64,000 nucleotides of DNA from SXXK01 sp038214195 (GCA_038214195.1 JBBQSE010000002.1:12835-76834); one strand, 5' to 3'. Positions 52,761 to 61,482 are shown, counted from the stretch's first letter. The notes: a model not told the origin generated them from the sequence alone. Made by a program: numbers and translations.

Positions 52761-53999
52761 ATGGACGCCTTCAAAATCACGCTGAAAGATCTGCGGCTGC
52801 TCTTCCGTGACCGCCGCGCACTGGTCATTCTGGTGGCGATGCCGATGGTGATCATTGCGATCGTCGGATCATCGACAGGCCGCCTGCGGCAGAACCGTGA
52901 ACAGAGTCGCCAGGGGCTGACAATTGAAGTGGCTGACTTCGATCAATCGGTCACCTCAGGACGCCTCGCGGGATTTCTGGCGAGCTATGACAACGTCATC
53001 GTCCGATCCGGCGATATCAGAGATCGAACCGATGCGTCGATTCTCAAACAGTTGCAGGACGAGCGACCGATGGGCGATATTGACGTGCGGCTTGTAATTC
53101 AGCCCGGATTTGAAAGTCGCATGCGTCAGCTTTCGACGACCGTTCTGACGTCGCCCGATGAAACGACTCGTCAAAACGGATTGGCCGGCGTCAATCTGAT
53201 GCTTGTCAGCAACGAGACGGCAGGCGACCCGATGATGGATGGACTCGCGAAGTCGCTGGTCAAACTGTCGCTGCAAAATGCGATTCTGCCAATTTTGGCC
53301 GAGAAAGTTCCCTCCTTCCGTGGTGCCGCACGTGATTCCGTCATTCCGGAGCCGTGGGAATCGTCCGCGACCGCAAAAGAACTGCCGACCGATAGCGGCA
53401 ACCGCGTGTATCAGTTTTTCATCCCGAGTTACACGGTGTTGTTCGTCTTTTTTCTGGTCAACATCATGGGACGCTCGTTCATTGGCGAACGCGACACCGG
53501 CACCCTGCGACGGCTGCGAATCTCTCCGATTGCCCCCATCGCAATCCTGACAGGCAAGACCTTGCCCTTTCTGATCGTTTCACTTGTTCAGACTGTCACC
53601 CTGATGATTTCGGGGCGACTGTTGTTTGGCATGTCGTGGGGGCCTGAGCCGCTGTTGCTGATTCCGATCATGCTGTGTACCTCGTCCGCCGCGACGTCGC
53701 TGGGGCTCATGTTTTCGACGATTGCAAAAACGGAATCTCAGGTTTCTTCGTTTGGGAATCTGATTCTGCTTTCGAGTGCCGGAATCAGCGGCTGCCTTGT
53801 GCCACGCGCCTGGATGCCTCCAATCACCCAGAAAATCAGCCTTTTCACGCCTCACGCCTGGGCTTTGGATGCTTACGGCGAGGTCTTAACGCGGGACTTG
53901 CCTCGGCTGTCCGTGATCGCACAGTCCTGCGGGATGCTGTTGCTCTTCAGCTCAGTGTTTTTCGTAGTTGGGTTGTATCGCTTTCAGGCAGAAGCGTAG
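52761..53999 (+). CDS. ABC-2 type transporter permease
   Basis: A 412-residue permease. One N-terminal membrane segment (ALVILVAMPMVIIAIVGSST, ~18-37) is followed by a large extracytoplasmic domain (~40-210) and then five C-terminal spans (YTVLFVFFLVNIMGRSFIGE; ILTGKTLPFLIVSLVQTVTL; LLLIPIMLCTSSAATSLGLM and two more). FIGERDTGTLRRLRISPI is the conserved ABC-2 coupling region. It partners the ATPase at 51311-52258 for export of an unknown compound. ATG 52761 is used because the upstream in-frame extension lies in repeat R6. Confidence 0.93.
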   Translation: MDAFKITLKDLRLLFRDRRALVILVAMPMVIIAIVGSSTGRLRQNREQSRQGLTIEVADFDQSVTSGRLAGFLASYDNVIVRSGDIRDRTDASILKQLQDERPMGDIDVRLVIQPGFESRMRQLSTTVLTSPDETTRQNGLAGVNLMLVSNETAGDPMMDGLAKSLVKLSLQNAILPILAEKVPSFRGAARDSVIPEPWESSATAKELPTDSGNRVYQFFIPSYTVLFVFFLVNIMGRSFIGERDTGTLRRLRISPIAPIAILTGKTLPFLIVSLVQTVTLMISGRLLFGMSWGPEPLLLIPIMLCTSSAATSLGLMFSTIAKTESQVSSFGNLILLSSAGISGCLVPRAWMPPITQKISLFTPHAWALDAYGEVLTRDLPRLSVIAQSCGMLLLFSSVFFVVGLYRFQAEA

Positions 54000-54005
54000 T
54001 TCGAC

Positions 54006-54127
54006 TGTCCCATGTTCGCTGAATGAAAGGGTCGGGAGTCTTTTTCGGAGAGTAGCATGGTGAAAAACGCTGACGTTTCCGTCCGAAAAAGACTCCCGAC
54101 CCTCTGCTCACACCAATATGGGACAGG
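54006..54127. repeat. Long hairpin with perfect 22-base arms, family R7
   Basis: Inner arms 54029-54050 and 54083-54104 are exact reverse complements (AGGGTCGGGAGTCTTTTTCG and two more bases), with a 32-base loop. Outer arms CTGTCCCAT (54006-54014) and ATGGGACAG (54119-54127) pair as well. It lies 7 bases after the permease stop and may serve as its transcription terminator in both directions; the symmetric nested ends also fit a small mobile repeat. Confidence 0.85.
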
Positions 54128-54284
54128 CGGAAGCGTAGGGGGCATTGCATCATCGGAGCGACTGGCAAAAATAAAATAAATGCGCATACTGCGCGTTCTG
54201 GGATGTGCGAGCCGCGATTGGTATGACGGCCGACAGAAGTTTGCCCAGTTTACTTTTCGCAGACAAAATAAGGAGTTCGCGGTG

Positions 54285-54533
54285 ATGAAGAACAAAAAAA
54301 AGAAGAAGGAAGAAACGGCCCCCGTGGCAGGATCGGTCGCTCGTGTGACGGAGATTATTGCCTCTTCGTCCACAAGTTTTGAAGACGCCGTCAAGGTGGG
54401 CGTTGATCGAGCTTGTAAGACGCTGAAGAATGTGACCGGTGCGTGGGTTCAGGATCAAAAGGTCGATGTGGTGGATGGTCAGATTTCTTGCTTTCGCGTC
54501 AACCTGAAGGTGACGTTTGTGCTCAATGACTAA
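54285..54533 (+). CDS. Dodecin family flavin-binding protein
   Basis: An 82-residue dodecin, a family that forms hollow dodecamers storing flavin or its precursors in the cytoplasm. The family core is ARVTEIIASSSTSFEDAVKV, GVDRACKTLKNVTGAW and the C-terminal FRVNLKVTFVLND; Trp54 matches the flavin-stacking tryptophan position. An unusual N-terminal tail MKNKKKKKEETAPVAG adds a Lys run not found in short archaeal or halophile dodecins. ATG 54285 follows AAGGAG about 9 bases upstream, a strong ribosome binding site, so the earlier frame from 54180 is rejected. Confidence 0.92.
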   Translation: MKNKKKKKEETAPVAGSVARVTEIIASSSTSFEDAVKVGVDRACKTLKNVTGAWVQDQKVDVVDGQISCFRVNLKVTFVLND

Positions 54534-54677
54534 CACAATTGCGGTGACAAAATACGCCCGATCACTTGCAGGAACGCCTCGAGTTTGGACCATACTGCTG
54601 TGCGAGTCGTGTCAGTTCAACTCATGTTGAATCTGATCAAGCCGGAAATGCTGTCGTCCGAAAAGTAGGTGCGGTGC

Positions 54678-55985
54678 GTGAGTACAACTGAATCGCACGT
54701 TGCCTGTCCCGGCTGCGGATGTCTTTGCGACGATGTGTCGCTGACATTTAACGCCGGACAACTCACTTCCTTTGAACCGCACTGCAAGCTCGGCGAACAC
54801 TGGTTTAGGGCACACGCATCGACGAATCAGCCCATCGCGGAACTCGACGGACGCGCTGCCGAATACTTCGATGCGATCCGGCACGCCGGTACGCTCCTGG
54901 AAAAAGCCGATTATCCGCTGATCTACGGACTCTCGCGGAGCGCCAGTCCAGGTCAGCGCGCCGCCGTGGCGCTCGCCGACCGCATTGGTGCCGTGATTGA
55001 TACGACAGCGTCGATGTGTCACGGCCCGTCAATTATGGCGCTGCAGGAAGTCGGTGAGGTGACGTGTACTCTTGGCGAAGTTCGCAACCGTGCGGATCTG
55101 GTGATCTTCTGGGGATGCCATCCGGCCGCCTCGCACCCTCGGCACACCGAACGTTATTCTGTCTTTGCCAATGGCCGATTTACAGAACGGGGCCGGGACA
55201 GTCGCAAGGTTGTGATGATCGGCGAGGCTGCCAAAGTCGCCAGTTGGAAACTGTCTCCGTCCGGAGGCGAACCGGATCTTGTTATTCCCGTCGAACGAGA
55301 TGGCGATTTTGAAATGATCGCCCAACTACGGGCAATGCTGCGGGGCGGACAGCCGAACCGCATGTCGGAAGAAGTGTTGAAGCTGATGGATTTGATGAAG
55401 AGTTGCCGCTACGGCGTCATCTTCTTCGGACTTGGGCTGGCGGGATCGCGAATGTGGGATAGCAGCGAGCCGACGCTTTCCGGTCACATCCACGTCGCGG
55501 CGCTGCTGCAGCTGGTCGCAGAACTCAACGCTGTGACGCGATTCACAGCGCGGCGGATGCGAATGCAGGGAGACGTCTCCGGAGCGGACAATGTGCTGCT
55601 GTGGCAGACGGGATATCCCTTCGCCGTCGATATTGCTCGCGGATATCCGCGTTACAATCCCGGAGAGTTTTCCGCGAATGAACTACTCGAACGGCGGGAA
55701 ACCGATTTGTGCGTGATTATTGGAGCGGAAACGATCCCACATTTCTCTGTGGCGGCGCGAGAACACCTAAAAACTATTCCAACGATCGTCGTGGACTATC
55801 CCAATGTGCCGCTGGAATTTATTCCGTCCGTGCGTTTTACCACAGCTGTGTACGGACTGCATGCGAAGGGAACGGCGTATCGCATGGACAATGTTCCGCT
55901 GCCGCTCAGGGCTCTTCAGCCTTCAAGTTATCCGACAGATGAAGATGTGTTGACCGATCTGCTGGTACAGTTCAAGGGGGATTGA
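54678..55985 (+). CDS. fhcB: Formylmethanofuran dehydrogenase subunit B (formyltransferase/hydrolase complex)
   Basis: A 435-residue molybdopterin-enzyme-like protein of the FmdB/FwdB/FhcB family, belonging to the tetrahydromethanopterin-linked C1 pathway (formaldehyde to formate in bacteria). It begins with the cysteine-rich segment VACPGCGCLCDDVSLT, then TTASMCHGPSIMALQEVGEV, containing the Cys that in archaeal FwdB binds the metal of the pterin cofactor, followed by FWGCHPAASHPRHTERYSVF. In bacteria the complex seems to have lost dehydrogenase function and works as a formyltransferase/hydrolase. Start GTG 54678 (MSTTESHVAC) preferred; GTG 54669 is possible. No fhcA, fhcD, fhcC or mch gene is nearby. 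Confidence 0.92.
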   Translation: MSTTESHVACPGCGCLCDDVSLTFNAGQLTSFEPHCKLGEHWFRAHASTNQPIAELDGRAAEYFDAIRHAGTLLEKADYPLIYGLSRSASPGQRAAVALADRIGAVIDTTASMCHGPSIMALQEVGEVTCTLGEVRNRADLVIFWGCHPAASHPRHTERYSVFANGRFTERGRDSRKVVMIGEAAKVASWKLSPSGGEPDLVIPVERDGDFEMIAQLRAMLRGGQPNRMSEEVLKLMDLMKSCRYGVIFFGLGLAGSRMWDSSEPTLSGHIHVAALLQLVAELNAVTRFTARRMRMQGDVSGADNVLLWQTGYPFAVDIARGYPRYNPGEFSANELLERRETDLCVIIGAETIPHFSVAAREHLKTIPTIVVDYPNVPLEFIPSVRFTTAVYGLHAKGTAYRMDNVPLPLRALQPSSYPTDEDVLTDLLVQFKGD

Positions 55986-56020
55986 CTATCTTTCCTCAGT
56001 AACGTGACCAGTTTGAAGTG

Positions 56021-57061
56021 ATGTTGATCAGAAGGAATGCTCCTTTGGCTGAGAAACGCGACTTTGATGAATTTCTGGAGAAGTTTCAGCGGCACCATGA
56101 AGTCATGGTGGAAGAGCTGCACAAAGTGATTGTAGGGCAGAATGACGTAATCGATCAGATTTTGGCCGCCATTTTCACCGGCGGTCATTGTCTGCTGGTG
56201 GGCGTCCCAGGCCTGGCGAAGACATTGATTGTCAGCACGATCGCCCGGCTGCTCGACGTCAACTTCCGCCGAATTCAGTTTACGCCCGACCTGATGCCAT
56301 CAGACATCACCGGTACCAACGTTCTGGAAGAAAGTGAAACCGGTCGCCGCGAGTTCCGCTTTGTCGAAGGGCCGGTCTTTACCAACATCCTGCTCGCGGA
56401 CGAAATCAACCGCACGCCACCCAAGACGCAGTCGGCTCTGCTGCAGGCCATGCAGGAACACGAAGTCACTGTCGGTCAGACGACCTACAAACTTCCTGAA
56501 CCATTTTTTGTCATCGCGACCCAGAATCCCATCGAGCAGGAAGGAACGTATCCGCTGCCGGAAGCGCAGCAGGACCGCTTCATGTTCAACGTGAAAGTGG
56601 ACTATCCAACGCTGGACGAAGAAGAGCGAATTCTGGTGGCGACGACATCCGGCGAACGGCCTGAAGTTCGTAAAGTGCTGTCCGCCAAATCAATTCTGTA
56701 CCTACAGCGGCAGATCAGTCAAATCGTCGCCAGCCCGCTGATCATCAGCTATGCAGCAAGACTGGTGCGCGCGACGCGGCCCAAAGATGGAGGCTCGCCC
56801 GAATTCATTCGCCGGCTGGTGGACTGGGGTGCTGGCCCCCGCGCCGGTCAGTATCTCATCGCCGGAGCCAAAGCTGCGGCTGCTATGGGTGGAAGACCGA
56901 ATGTGTCGATTGCGGATATCCGAAAAGTGGCGATCCCCGTGCTGCGGCATCGCGTGGCCACAAATTTTCAGGCCCAGGCCGAAGGCCTGGACATCGACGA
57001 AATCATCAAGAAACTGGTCGCGGAAGTTCCCGAGCCGAATATCCCGAAGTACGAGAAGTGA
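56021..57061 (+). CDS. MoxR-family AAA+ ATPase
   Basis: A 346-residue MoxR-type AAA+ chaperone ATPase. Walker A is GVPGLAKT, Walker B LLADEINR, and the sensor and arginine-finger segments TQNPIEQEGTYPLPEAQQDR and GASPRA-like GAGPRAGQYLIAGAKA are in place. The family assists maturation or metal-cofactor insertion of partner proteins, usually beside DUF58 and vWA genes; none follows here. ATG 56021 (after an in-frame GTG at 56018) was chosen. It starts 35 bases after fhcB, so co-transcription is likely. Confidence 0.93.
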   Translation: MLIRRNAPLAEKRDFDEFLEKFQRHHEVMVEELHKVIVGQNDVIDQILAAIFTGGHCLLVGVPGLAKTLIVSTIARLLDVNFRRIQFTPDLMPSDITGTNVLEESETGRREFRFVEGPVFTNILLADEINRTPPKTQSALLQAMQEHEVTVGQTTYKLPEPFFVIATQNPIEQEGTYPLPEAQQDRFMFNVKVDYPTLDEEERILVATTSGERPEVRKVLSAKSILYLQRQISQIVASPLIISYAARLVRATRPKDGGSPEFIRRLVDWGAGPRAGQYLIAGAKAAAAMGGRPNVSIADIRKVAIPVLRHRVATNFQAQAEGLDIDEIIKKLVAEVPEPNIPKYEK

Positions 57062-57104
57062 TGCGGCATGCGGGCGGCCTCTCTGATTTCACGATTCAAA
57101 TCAA

Positions 57105-57332
57105 TCAGCCAAAATACAATCCATTTTCCGCCGGATCAAAGGCCTCGCAGATCATATCGTGAACGGTTTTCCGCTGAATCAGGATCTCATTCGTGTGGGC
57201 GTCATCCAGACGGAGCTGCCGGGCTTGCCGATTCTGAGGCACAAAGCAATACAAGAAACCAGACTGCTCTGAATTCAGAGGAGGCTCTACAGGGTCGTCC
57301 TGACCGTCGAAATCGATTCGTTGCATAATCAT
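57105..57332 (-). CDS. Small hypothetical protein
   Basis: A 75-residue acidic protein (MIMQRIDFDGQDDPVEPPLN, ending FDPAENGLYFG). Balanced, globular-looking composition and lack of overlap with another gene support coding, but no family is recognised. Start could also be ATG 57326. It faces the MoxR gene tail to tail. Confidence 0.6.
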   Translation of the reverse strand: MIMQRIDFDGQDDPVEPPLNSEQSGFLYCFVPQNRQARQLRLDDAHTNEILIQRKTVHDMICEAFDPAENGLYFG

Positions 57333-57519
57333 GGACGAACTCACTGGAAAAGGATGACGCAGCTTGGTGCTCCGGCGAGAATTTACCTGGATGGCAGTTC
57401 ACGCAGATACGACGCGATATGTCCCGCAAATTGGGGAATTCCCTAGTTGATTCGGTTGTTCGCGTCTCTGAATTGAATGAATTCCGGCAGAATCTGCCGG
57501 TTGGAAAAGGTTTTTGACC

Positions 57520-58848
57520 ATGGCGGAAAAACGCGAATCCGATCACAGCTTTGGGCAGCAGTGTATGTTGATCCTGCTTTACTGCGTCCTCTGCTCAGGA
57601 TCGCTGACTGCTGACGACTGGCCTCATTGGCAAGGCCCGAATCGCAATGACATTGTCAGCGAGTCCTCCGGTTGGAAAACCGGGGAATGGCTCTCGACGC
57701 AACCGCTGTGGAAAGAGAACTTCGGCGAAGGCTCCACGTCCCCGATCATCGTCGGAGACCAGCTCTTTGTCATGGGTTGGCGCGGCGGCGAGGACCACCT
57801 GTATTGTTGTCAGGCGGCGTCCGGGAAAGCGAACTGGACGGTTTCTTACAAGTGTCCGCAGTACGGTCGCCTTGCGACTGGGGACGAGGGACTTTACTCC
57901 GGCCCGACTTCGACTCCGGAATACGACAGCGAAACCGGGTTTCTTTACACCTTAAGCTGCAATGGTGACCTGATCTGTTGGGATCCGAATCAACAGGGCC
58001 AGCGAATCTGGAGTGTTGATCTCTACGAACAGTATGCCGTTCAGCGGCGGCCGAAAGTGGGACGCTCGGGACTGCGAGACTACGGTTACACGACGGCACC
58101 GCTCGTCGACGGTGATCTTGTCATCGTCGAAGTGGGTTCCGACAAAGCGACGCTGGTCGCTTTCAACAAATCCACCGGCAAACAGGTCTGGCTGTCCGCA
58201 GCCAAAGGTCCCGCCGGACACACCGGTGGACTTGTTCCCATTACCGTTGAAGGCATTTCCTGCGTCGCCGTCATGACGTTCAAAGGACTGCTCGTCACGC
58301 GGCTTGATGCTGGCCATGCAGGCGAAACTGTCGCTGAGTACGAATGGATCACGGAGTTCATCAACAACATCGCATCAGTCGCCGTCTTCGAAAACAACGT
58401 TCTGATCACCTCAGCTTACAACCATAAAGCGATCTGCAAACTTGAGATTACTCTCCGTGGCGCGCGAAAAGTCTGGGAGCAGCCCTACAGTTCAAAAGTC
58501 TGCACGCCCGTCATTCACAAAGGGCACGTGTATCTGGCTTGGCAGAAACTGCGTTGTCTGGATTTTGAAACCGGCGAACAGAAATGGGAAGGTGGCAACT
58601 TCGCCGACGCCGGATCATGCATCATCACAGCCGACGACCGCATCATCGTCTGGGGCGGCATGGGCCGTCTTGTCCTCGCTGAAACCGCCACACGTTCTCC
58701 CCGCGAGTACAAAGCCGTTGCCACGATCGACAATGTCTTCTCCACCGACGTCTGGCCTCACGTCGTGTTCGTCGATGGACGAGTCTTCTGTAAGGATCGA
58801 CTGGGCAATCTGGCGTGTTTTATAATGTCCAACGCGGAAAGACCGTGA
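57520..58848 (+). CDS. Secreted PQQ-type beta-propeller protein
   Basis: A 442-residue exported eight-bladed PQQ-like propeller (BamB/quinoprotein fold). A signal peptide (CMLILLYCVLCSGSLTADD) precedes DWPHWQGPNRNDIVSESSGW, the characteristic planctomycete opening of these proteins, and propeller strands repeat as GxxLxWxxD-type segments (SGKANWTVSYKCP, STGKQVWLSAAKG, ETGEQKWEGGNF). No PQQ/metal ligands of true dehydrogenases were identified. A second member lies at 59896-61245. ATG 57520 was preferred over TTG 57514. Function probably structural or in sugar/alcohol sensing; unproven. Confidence 0.9.
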   Translation: MAEKRESDHSFGQQCMLILLYCVLCSGSLTADDWPHWQGPNRNDIVSESSGWKTGEWLSTQPLWKENFGEGSTSPIIVGDQLFVMGWRGGEDHLYCCQAASGKANWTVSYKCPQYGRLATGDEGLYSGPTSTPEYDSETGFLYTLSCNGDLICWDPNQQGQRIWSVDLYEQYAVQRRPKVGRSGLRDYGYTTAPLVDGDLVIVEVGSDKATLVAFNKSTGKQVWLSAAKGPAGHTGGLVPITVEGISCVAVMTFKGLLVTRLDAGHAGETVAEYEWITEFINNIASVAVFENNVLITSAYNHKAICKLEITLRGARKVWEQPYSSKVCTPVIHKGHVYLAWQKLRCLDFETGEQKWEGGNFADAGSCIITADDRIIVWGGMGRLVLAETATRSPREYKAVATIDNVFSTDVWPHVVFVDGRVFCKDRLGNLACFIMSNAERP

Positions 58849-59038
58849 AGGGTTTTCGCAGCCGAATTCGTGAGTATTCGCGCAGCGTGATCGTTTTCAG
58901 GTCACTTTTGAGGAAATCCAATCGGATCCTGGTCTTGCCTCACTCCATAGAGATCTATAACCGTACTTGACTGGCAGTGCATGCGCAGAAGCATGAATTT
59001 GCAGGCTACGAATGAACATATGTTCATTATTAAAGGTT

Positions 59039-59132
59039 GAAAGGCGAGTGGCAGAAACAACTTTACCGTAGGACGGGCACTTCTGCCCGTCGTTATCCGC
59101 CACGGGCAGAAGTGCCCGTCCTACAGCGGATA
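59039..59132. repeat. Palindromic repeat, family R4 (copy 2)
   Basis: AAAGGCGAGTGGCAGAAACA then hairpin arms GTAGGACGGGCACTTCTGCC (59068 on) and CGGGCAGAAGTGCCCGTCCT (to ~59125), matching the copy at 24947-25067. It occupies part of the 361-base gap between the first PQQ propeller and msrB; the remainder shows nothing. Confidence 0.87.
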
Positions 59133-59209
59133 ATTCGTATGCCACATGCCTGTGGCACATTTTTGGGGATTTAAGCAACCTGGACCGTTTCCAGAGGGAG
59201 GACACCAAA

Positions 59210-59857
59210 ATGTCTAAAACGTTGTTGAGCAGTGGAGTATTCCTGGGATTTGCAATAGTGCTCAGTTCCGTATTGGCTGACAATCGGCAGGCTGGCACAC
59301 AGACGCTGATTCCATCAGATCGCAATTCGAACGAAACAAGTACCAAAGAAATCGCGTCTGATGCTGTTGTCGTGACGGAAGAACCCGAACCTCGGCTTCC
59401 CTGGGATGACTTCAAAAAGCCATCGGATGCGACGCTCCGGCACCGGATGACAGCGATGCAATACAAAGTCACTCAACGAAAGGGAACTGAACCTGCATTC
59501 CAGAATGCCTATTGGAAGAATCACAGAGCAGGAATCTACGTTGACTTGGTTTCCGGGGAGCCGCTGTTTTCATCGTCCGACAAGTTTGAATCGGGAACCG
59601 GGTGGCCTTCGTTTGTAAAGCCTCTTGATCCTCAATTCATGGTGTACAGGCCGGACAACGGTTTCTTTACGATCAAAACCGAAGTTCGATCAAAGCTGGG
59701 GGATTCGCATTTAGGTCACGTGTTCGATGACGGCCCAGCGGATCGTGGCGGGAAGCGATTCTGCATGAATTCCGCCGCCCTGCGATTCATTCCAAAAGCC
59801 AAAATGGAAGCTGAAGGCTATGGAACATATTTGCCCGATGTGAAGGAAGCCAACTAA
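59210..59857 (+). CDS. msrB: Secreted peptide-methionine (R)-S-oxide reductase MsrB
   Basis: A 215-residue exported MsrB, repairing methionine-R-sulfoxide in proteins outside the cytoplasm. The signal peptide is SSGVFLGFAIVLSSVLADN; the catalytic domain runs from about 75: YKVTQRKGTEPAFQNAYWK, SSSDKFESGTGWPSFVKPL, DSHLGHVFDDGPADRGGKRF, and CMNSAALRFIP with the catalytic cysteine in RFCMNS. Both CxxC zinc pairs of the common family are missing (VDLVSGEPLF and RSKLGDSHLG stand in their places), so it is a zinc-free MsrB. ATG 59210 follows AGAGGGAGG, a strong ribosome binding site. It sits between two PQQ propeller genes. Confidence 0.93.
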   Translation: MSKTLLSSGVFLGFAIVLSSVLADNRQAGTQTLIPSDRNSNETSTKEIASDAVVVTEEPEPRLPWDDFKKPSDATLRHRMTAMQYKVTQRKGTEPAFQNAYWKNHRAGIYVDLVSGEPLFSSSDKFESGTGWPSFVKPLDPQFMVYRPDNGFFTIKTEVRSKLGDSHLGHVFDDGPADRGGKRFCMNSAALRFIPKAKMEAEGYGTYLPDVKEAN

Positions 59858-59895
59858 GAACGGGTATTAACCAATCCGCAAGGGAGAACTTCGCC

Positions 59896-61245
59896 GTGGT
59901 CCGGAGCGTTTCGTTGATTGTCGCGCTATGGATCTGTGCGTCGCCGTGCTGCTGCAACGCAGATGACAACAAGTCCGGTGCTGCTTCTCGCTGGAATCAG
60001 TGGCGCGGGCCATCTGGAACAGGAACGGCCATCAATGCCACGCCGCCAGTGGAATGGTCCCCAGACAAGAACATTCGCTGGAAGACGGAACTGCCGGGCA
60101 AGGGGCATAGTTCGCCGGTGCTGTGGGATGATCACGTCTTTGTGACAGCCGCAATTCCCGTCGGCCCGAAATTGACGCCGCACATGAGCGGTCGCCCTGG
60201 CGAACACGACAATTTGCCTATCGACAGCAAGTACCAATTCGCCGTGATCGCCGTCGATCGTCGTGATGGCACCATCCTATGGCAGACCGTGGTTCGAGAA
60301 GAAGTGCCACTTGAAGCGGGCCACTATACCGGCAGTCTGGCGTCGGCGTCACCAGTCACTGACGGTGAATTTGTCTATGCTCACTTCGGTGCGCAGGGAG
60401 TCTATTGCCTCAACTTTCAGGGCGACATCGTTTGGGAGCGGGATTTCGGTCCCATGCATACAAAGCACGGTCACGGCGAAGGAGCATCACCAGCACTCTA
60501 CGGTGATTCTGTTGTTGTGAACTGGGACCACGAAGAGGGATCCTTTCTGGTCGTGCTGGACAAACGAACCGGCAAGAATCGTTGGCGCAGGGAACGTCCG
60601 GAAGACACCTCGTGGAGTTCCCCGATCGTCATCGAACGCAGAGGCCGCGATGGTGTTCAGCGTCCGGAAATTGTTGTTTGCGGAACGAACCGAGTCCGCG
60701 GATACGATCTGGAAACCGGTGACATCGTTTGGGAATGCGGAGGCATGTCATCCAATGTAGTGGCGACTCCTGTCTACGCGAACGAAATGCTGTATGTCGG
60801 GAGCAGCTACGAAAAGAAAGTCTTGATCGCCATCAACCTGAAGGACGCTCAGGGAGATCTCACCAACACCAGCCACGTCGCGTGGACTCGCATTCGAGGC
60901 ACCCCCTATGTTCCTTCGATGTTGCTCTGCGAAGACGCCCTCTATTTTCTGACGCACTACCAGAATGTTCTGACGCGAGTCGATGGCCCAAGCGGAAAGG
61001 ACCAGCCAGGAGTGATGCGACTCGGCGAACTGGAAAATATCTACTCATCGCCTGTCGCCGCCAATGGCAAAGTTTACATCACTGACCTCGCGGGAACGAC
61101 CATGGTCATCAGCCATGCACCGACCCCAAAACTCGTCGCCGTCAATCACCTCGCCGAACCCATTAGCGCCTCGGCCGCCATCGAAGGCGATGAAATCTTC
61201 CTGCGTGGAGAACAGCACCTGTTTTGCATCGGGGTGACGGATTAG
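59896..61245 (+). CDS. Secreted PQQ-type beta-propeller protein
   Basis: A 449-residue exported propeller of the same type as the one at 57520. A short signal (VRSVSLIVALWICASPCCCN) with a Cys cluster that could be a lipobox-like site precedes WNQWRGPSGTGTAINATPPV, the familiar opening. Blades carry SPVLWDDHVFVTAAI, DRRDGTILWQTVVREEV, DLETGDIVWECGGMSSNVVA and ENIYSSPVAANGKVYITDLA. GTG start at 59896, 38 bases after msrB, with AAGGGAGAAC at a good distance. Likely co-transcribed with msrB. Confidence 0.92.
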   Translation: MVRSVSLIVALWICASPCCCNADDNKSGAASRWNQWRGPSGTGTAINATPPVEWSPDKNIRWKTELPGKGHSSPVLWDDHVFVTAAIPVGPKLTPHMSGRPGEHDNLPIDSKYQFAVIAVDRRDGTILWQTVVREEVPLEAGHYTGSLASASPVTDGEFVYAHFGAQGVYCLNFQGDIVWERDFGPMHTKHGHGEGASPALYGDSVVVNWDHEEGSFLVVLDKRTGKNRWRRERPEDTSWSSPIVIERRGRDGVQRPEIVVCGTNRVRGYDLETGDIVWECGGMSSNVVATPVYANEMLYVGSSYEKKVLIAINLKDAQGDLTNTSHVAWTRIRGTPYVPSMLLCEDALYFLTHYQNVLTRVDGPSGKDQPGVMRLGELENIYSSPVAANGKVYITDLAGTTMVISHAPTPKLVAVNHLAEPISASAAIEGDEIFLRGEQHLFCIGVTD

Positions 61246-61300
61246 AGATGCGGCTTTGTGCCTTGACTATCATTCCAACCCAACGTTCCCCTGGTAAAAA

Positions 61301-61335
61301 TCCCGTCGTTTCGCTCAGTCCAGCCCCGGCCGCCC
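61301..61335. repeat. R5 fragment
   Basis: GTCGTTTCGCTCAGTCCAGC and CCCGGCCGCC match the interior end of R5 copies at 25094-25269 and 48399-48510. Only about 35 bases remain. Confidence 0.6.
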
Positions 61336-61353
61336 GATTCAGTACGATACTAA

Positions 61354-61482
61354 TTGGACATCGCCACTTTTGGCGAAAACCGAGAGTTTTTGCAGCCCGA
61401 AGCGTCAGCGAGGGATTGTTCCTCAACTCGTTCCCTCGCTGACGCTTCGGGCTACAATTGGACCCAAAGTGGCGCTGTCCAA
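61354..61482. repeat. Nested palindromic repeat, family R8
   Basis: Outer arms TTGGACATCGCCACTTTTGG (61354-61373) and CCAAAGTGGCGCTGTCCAA (61464-61482) enclose an inner hairpin with arms GCAGCCCGAAGCGTCAGCGA plus GGGA (61392-61415) and the reverse complement ending CGCTTCGGGCT (61432-61453). The loop is short. Only one copy in the window, but its structure is like that of R2 and R7. Confidence 0.85.
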
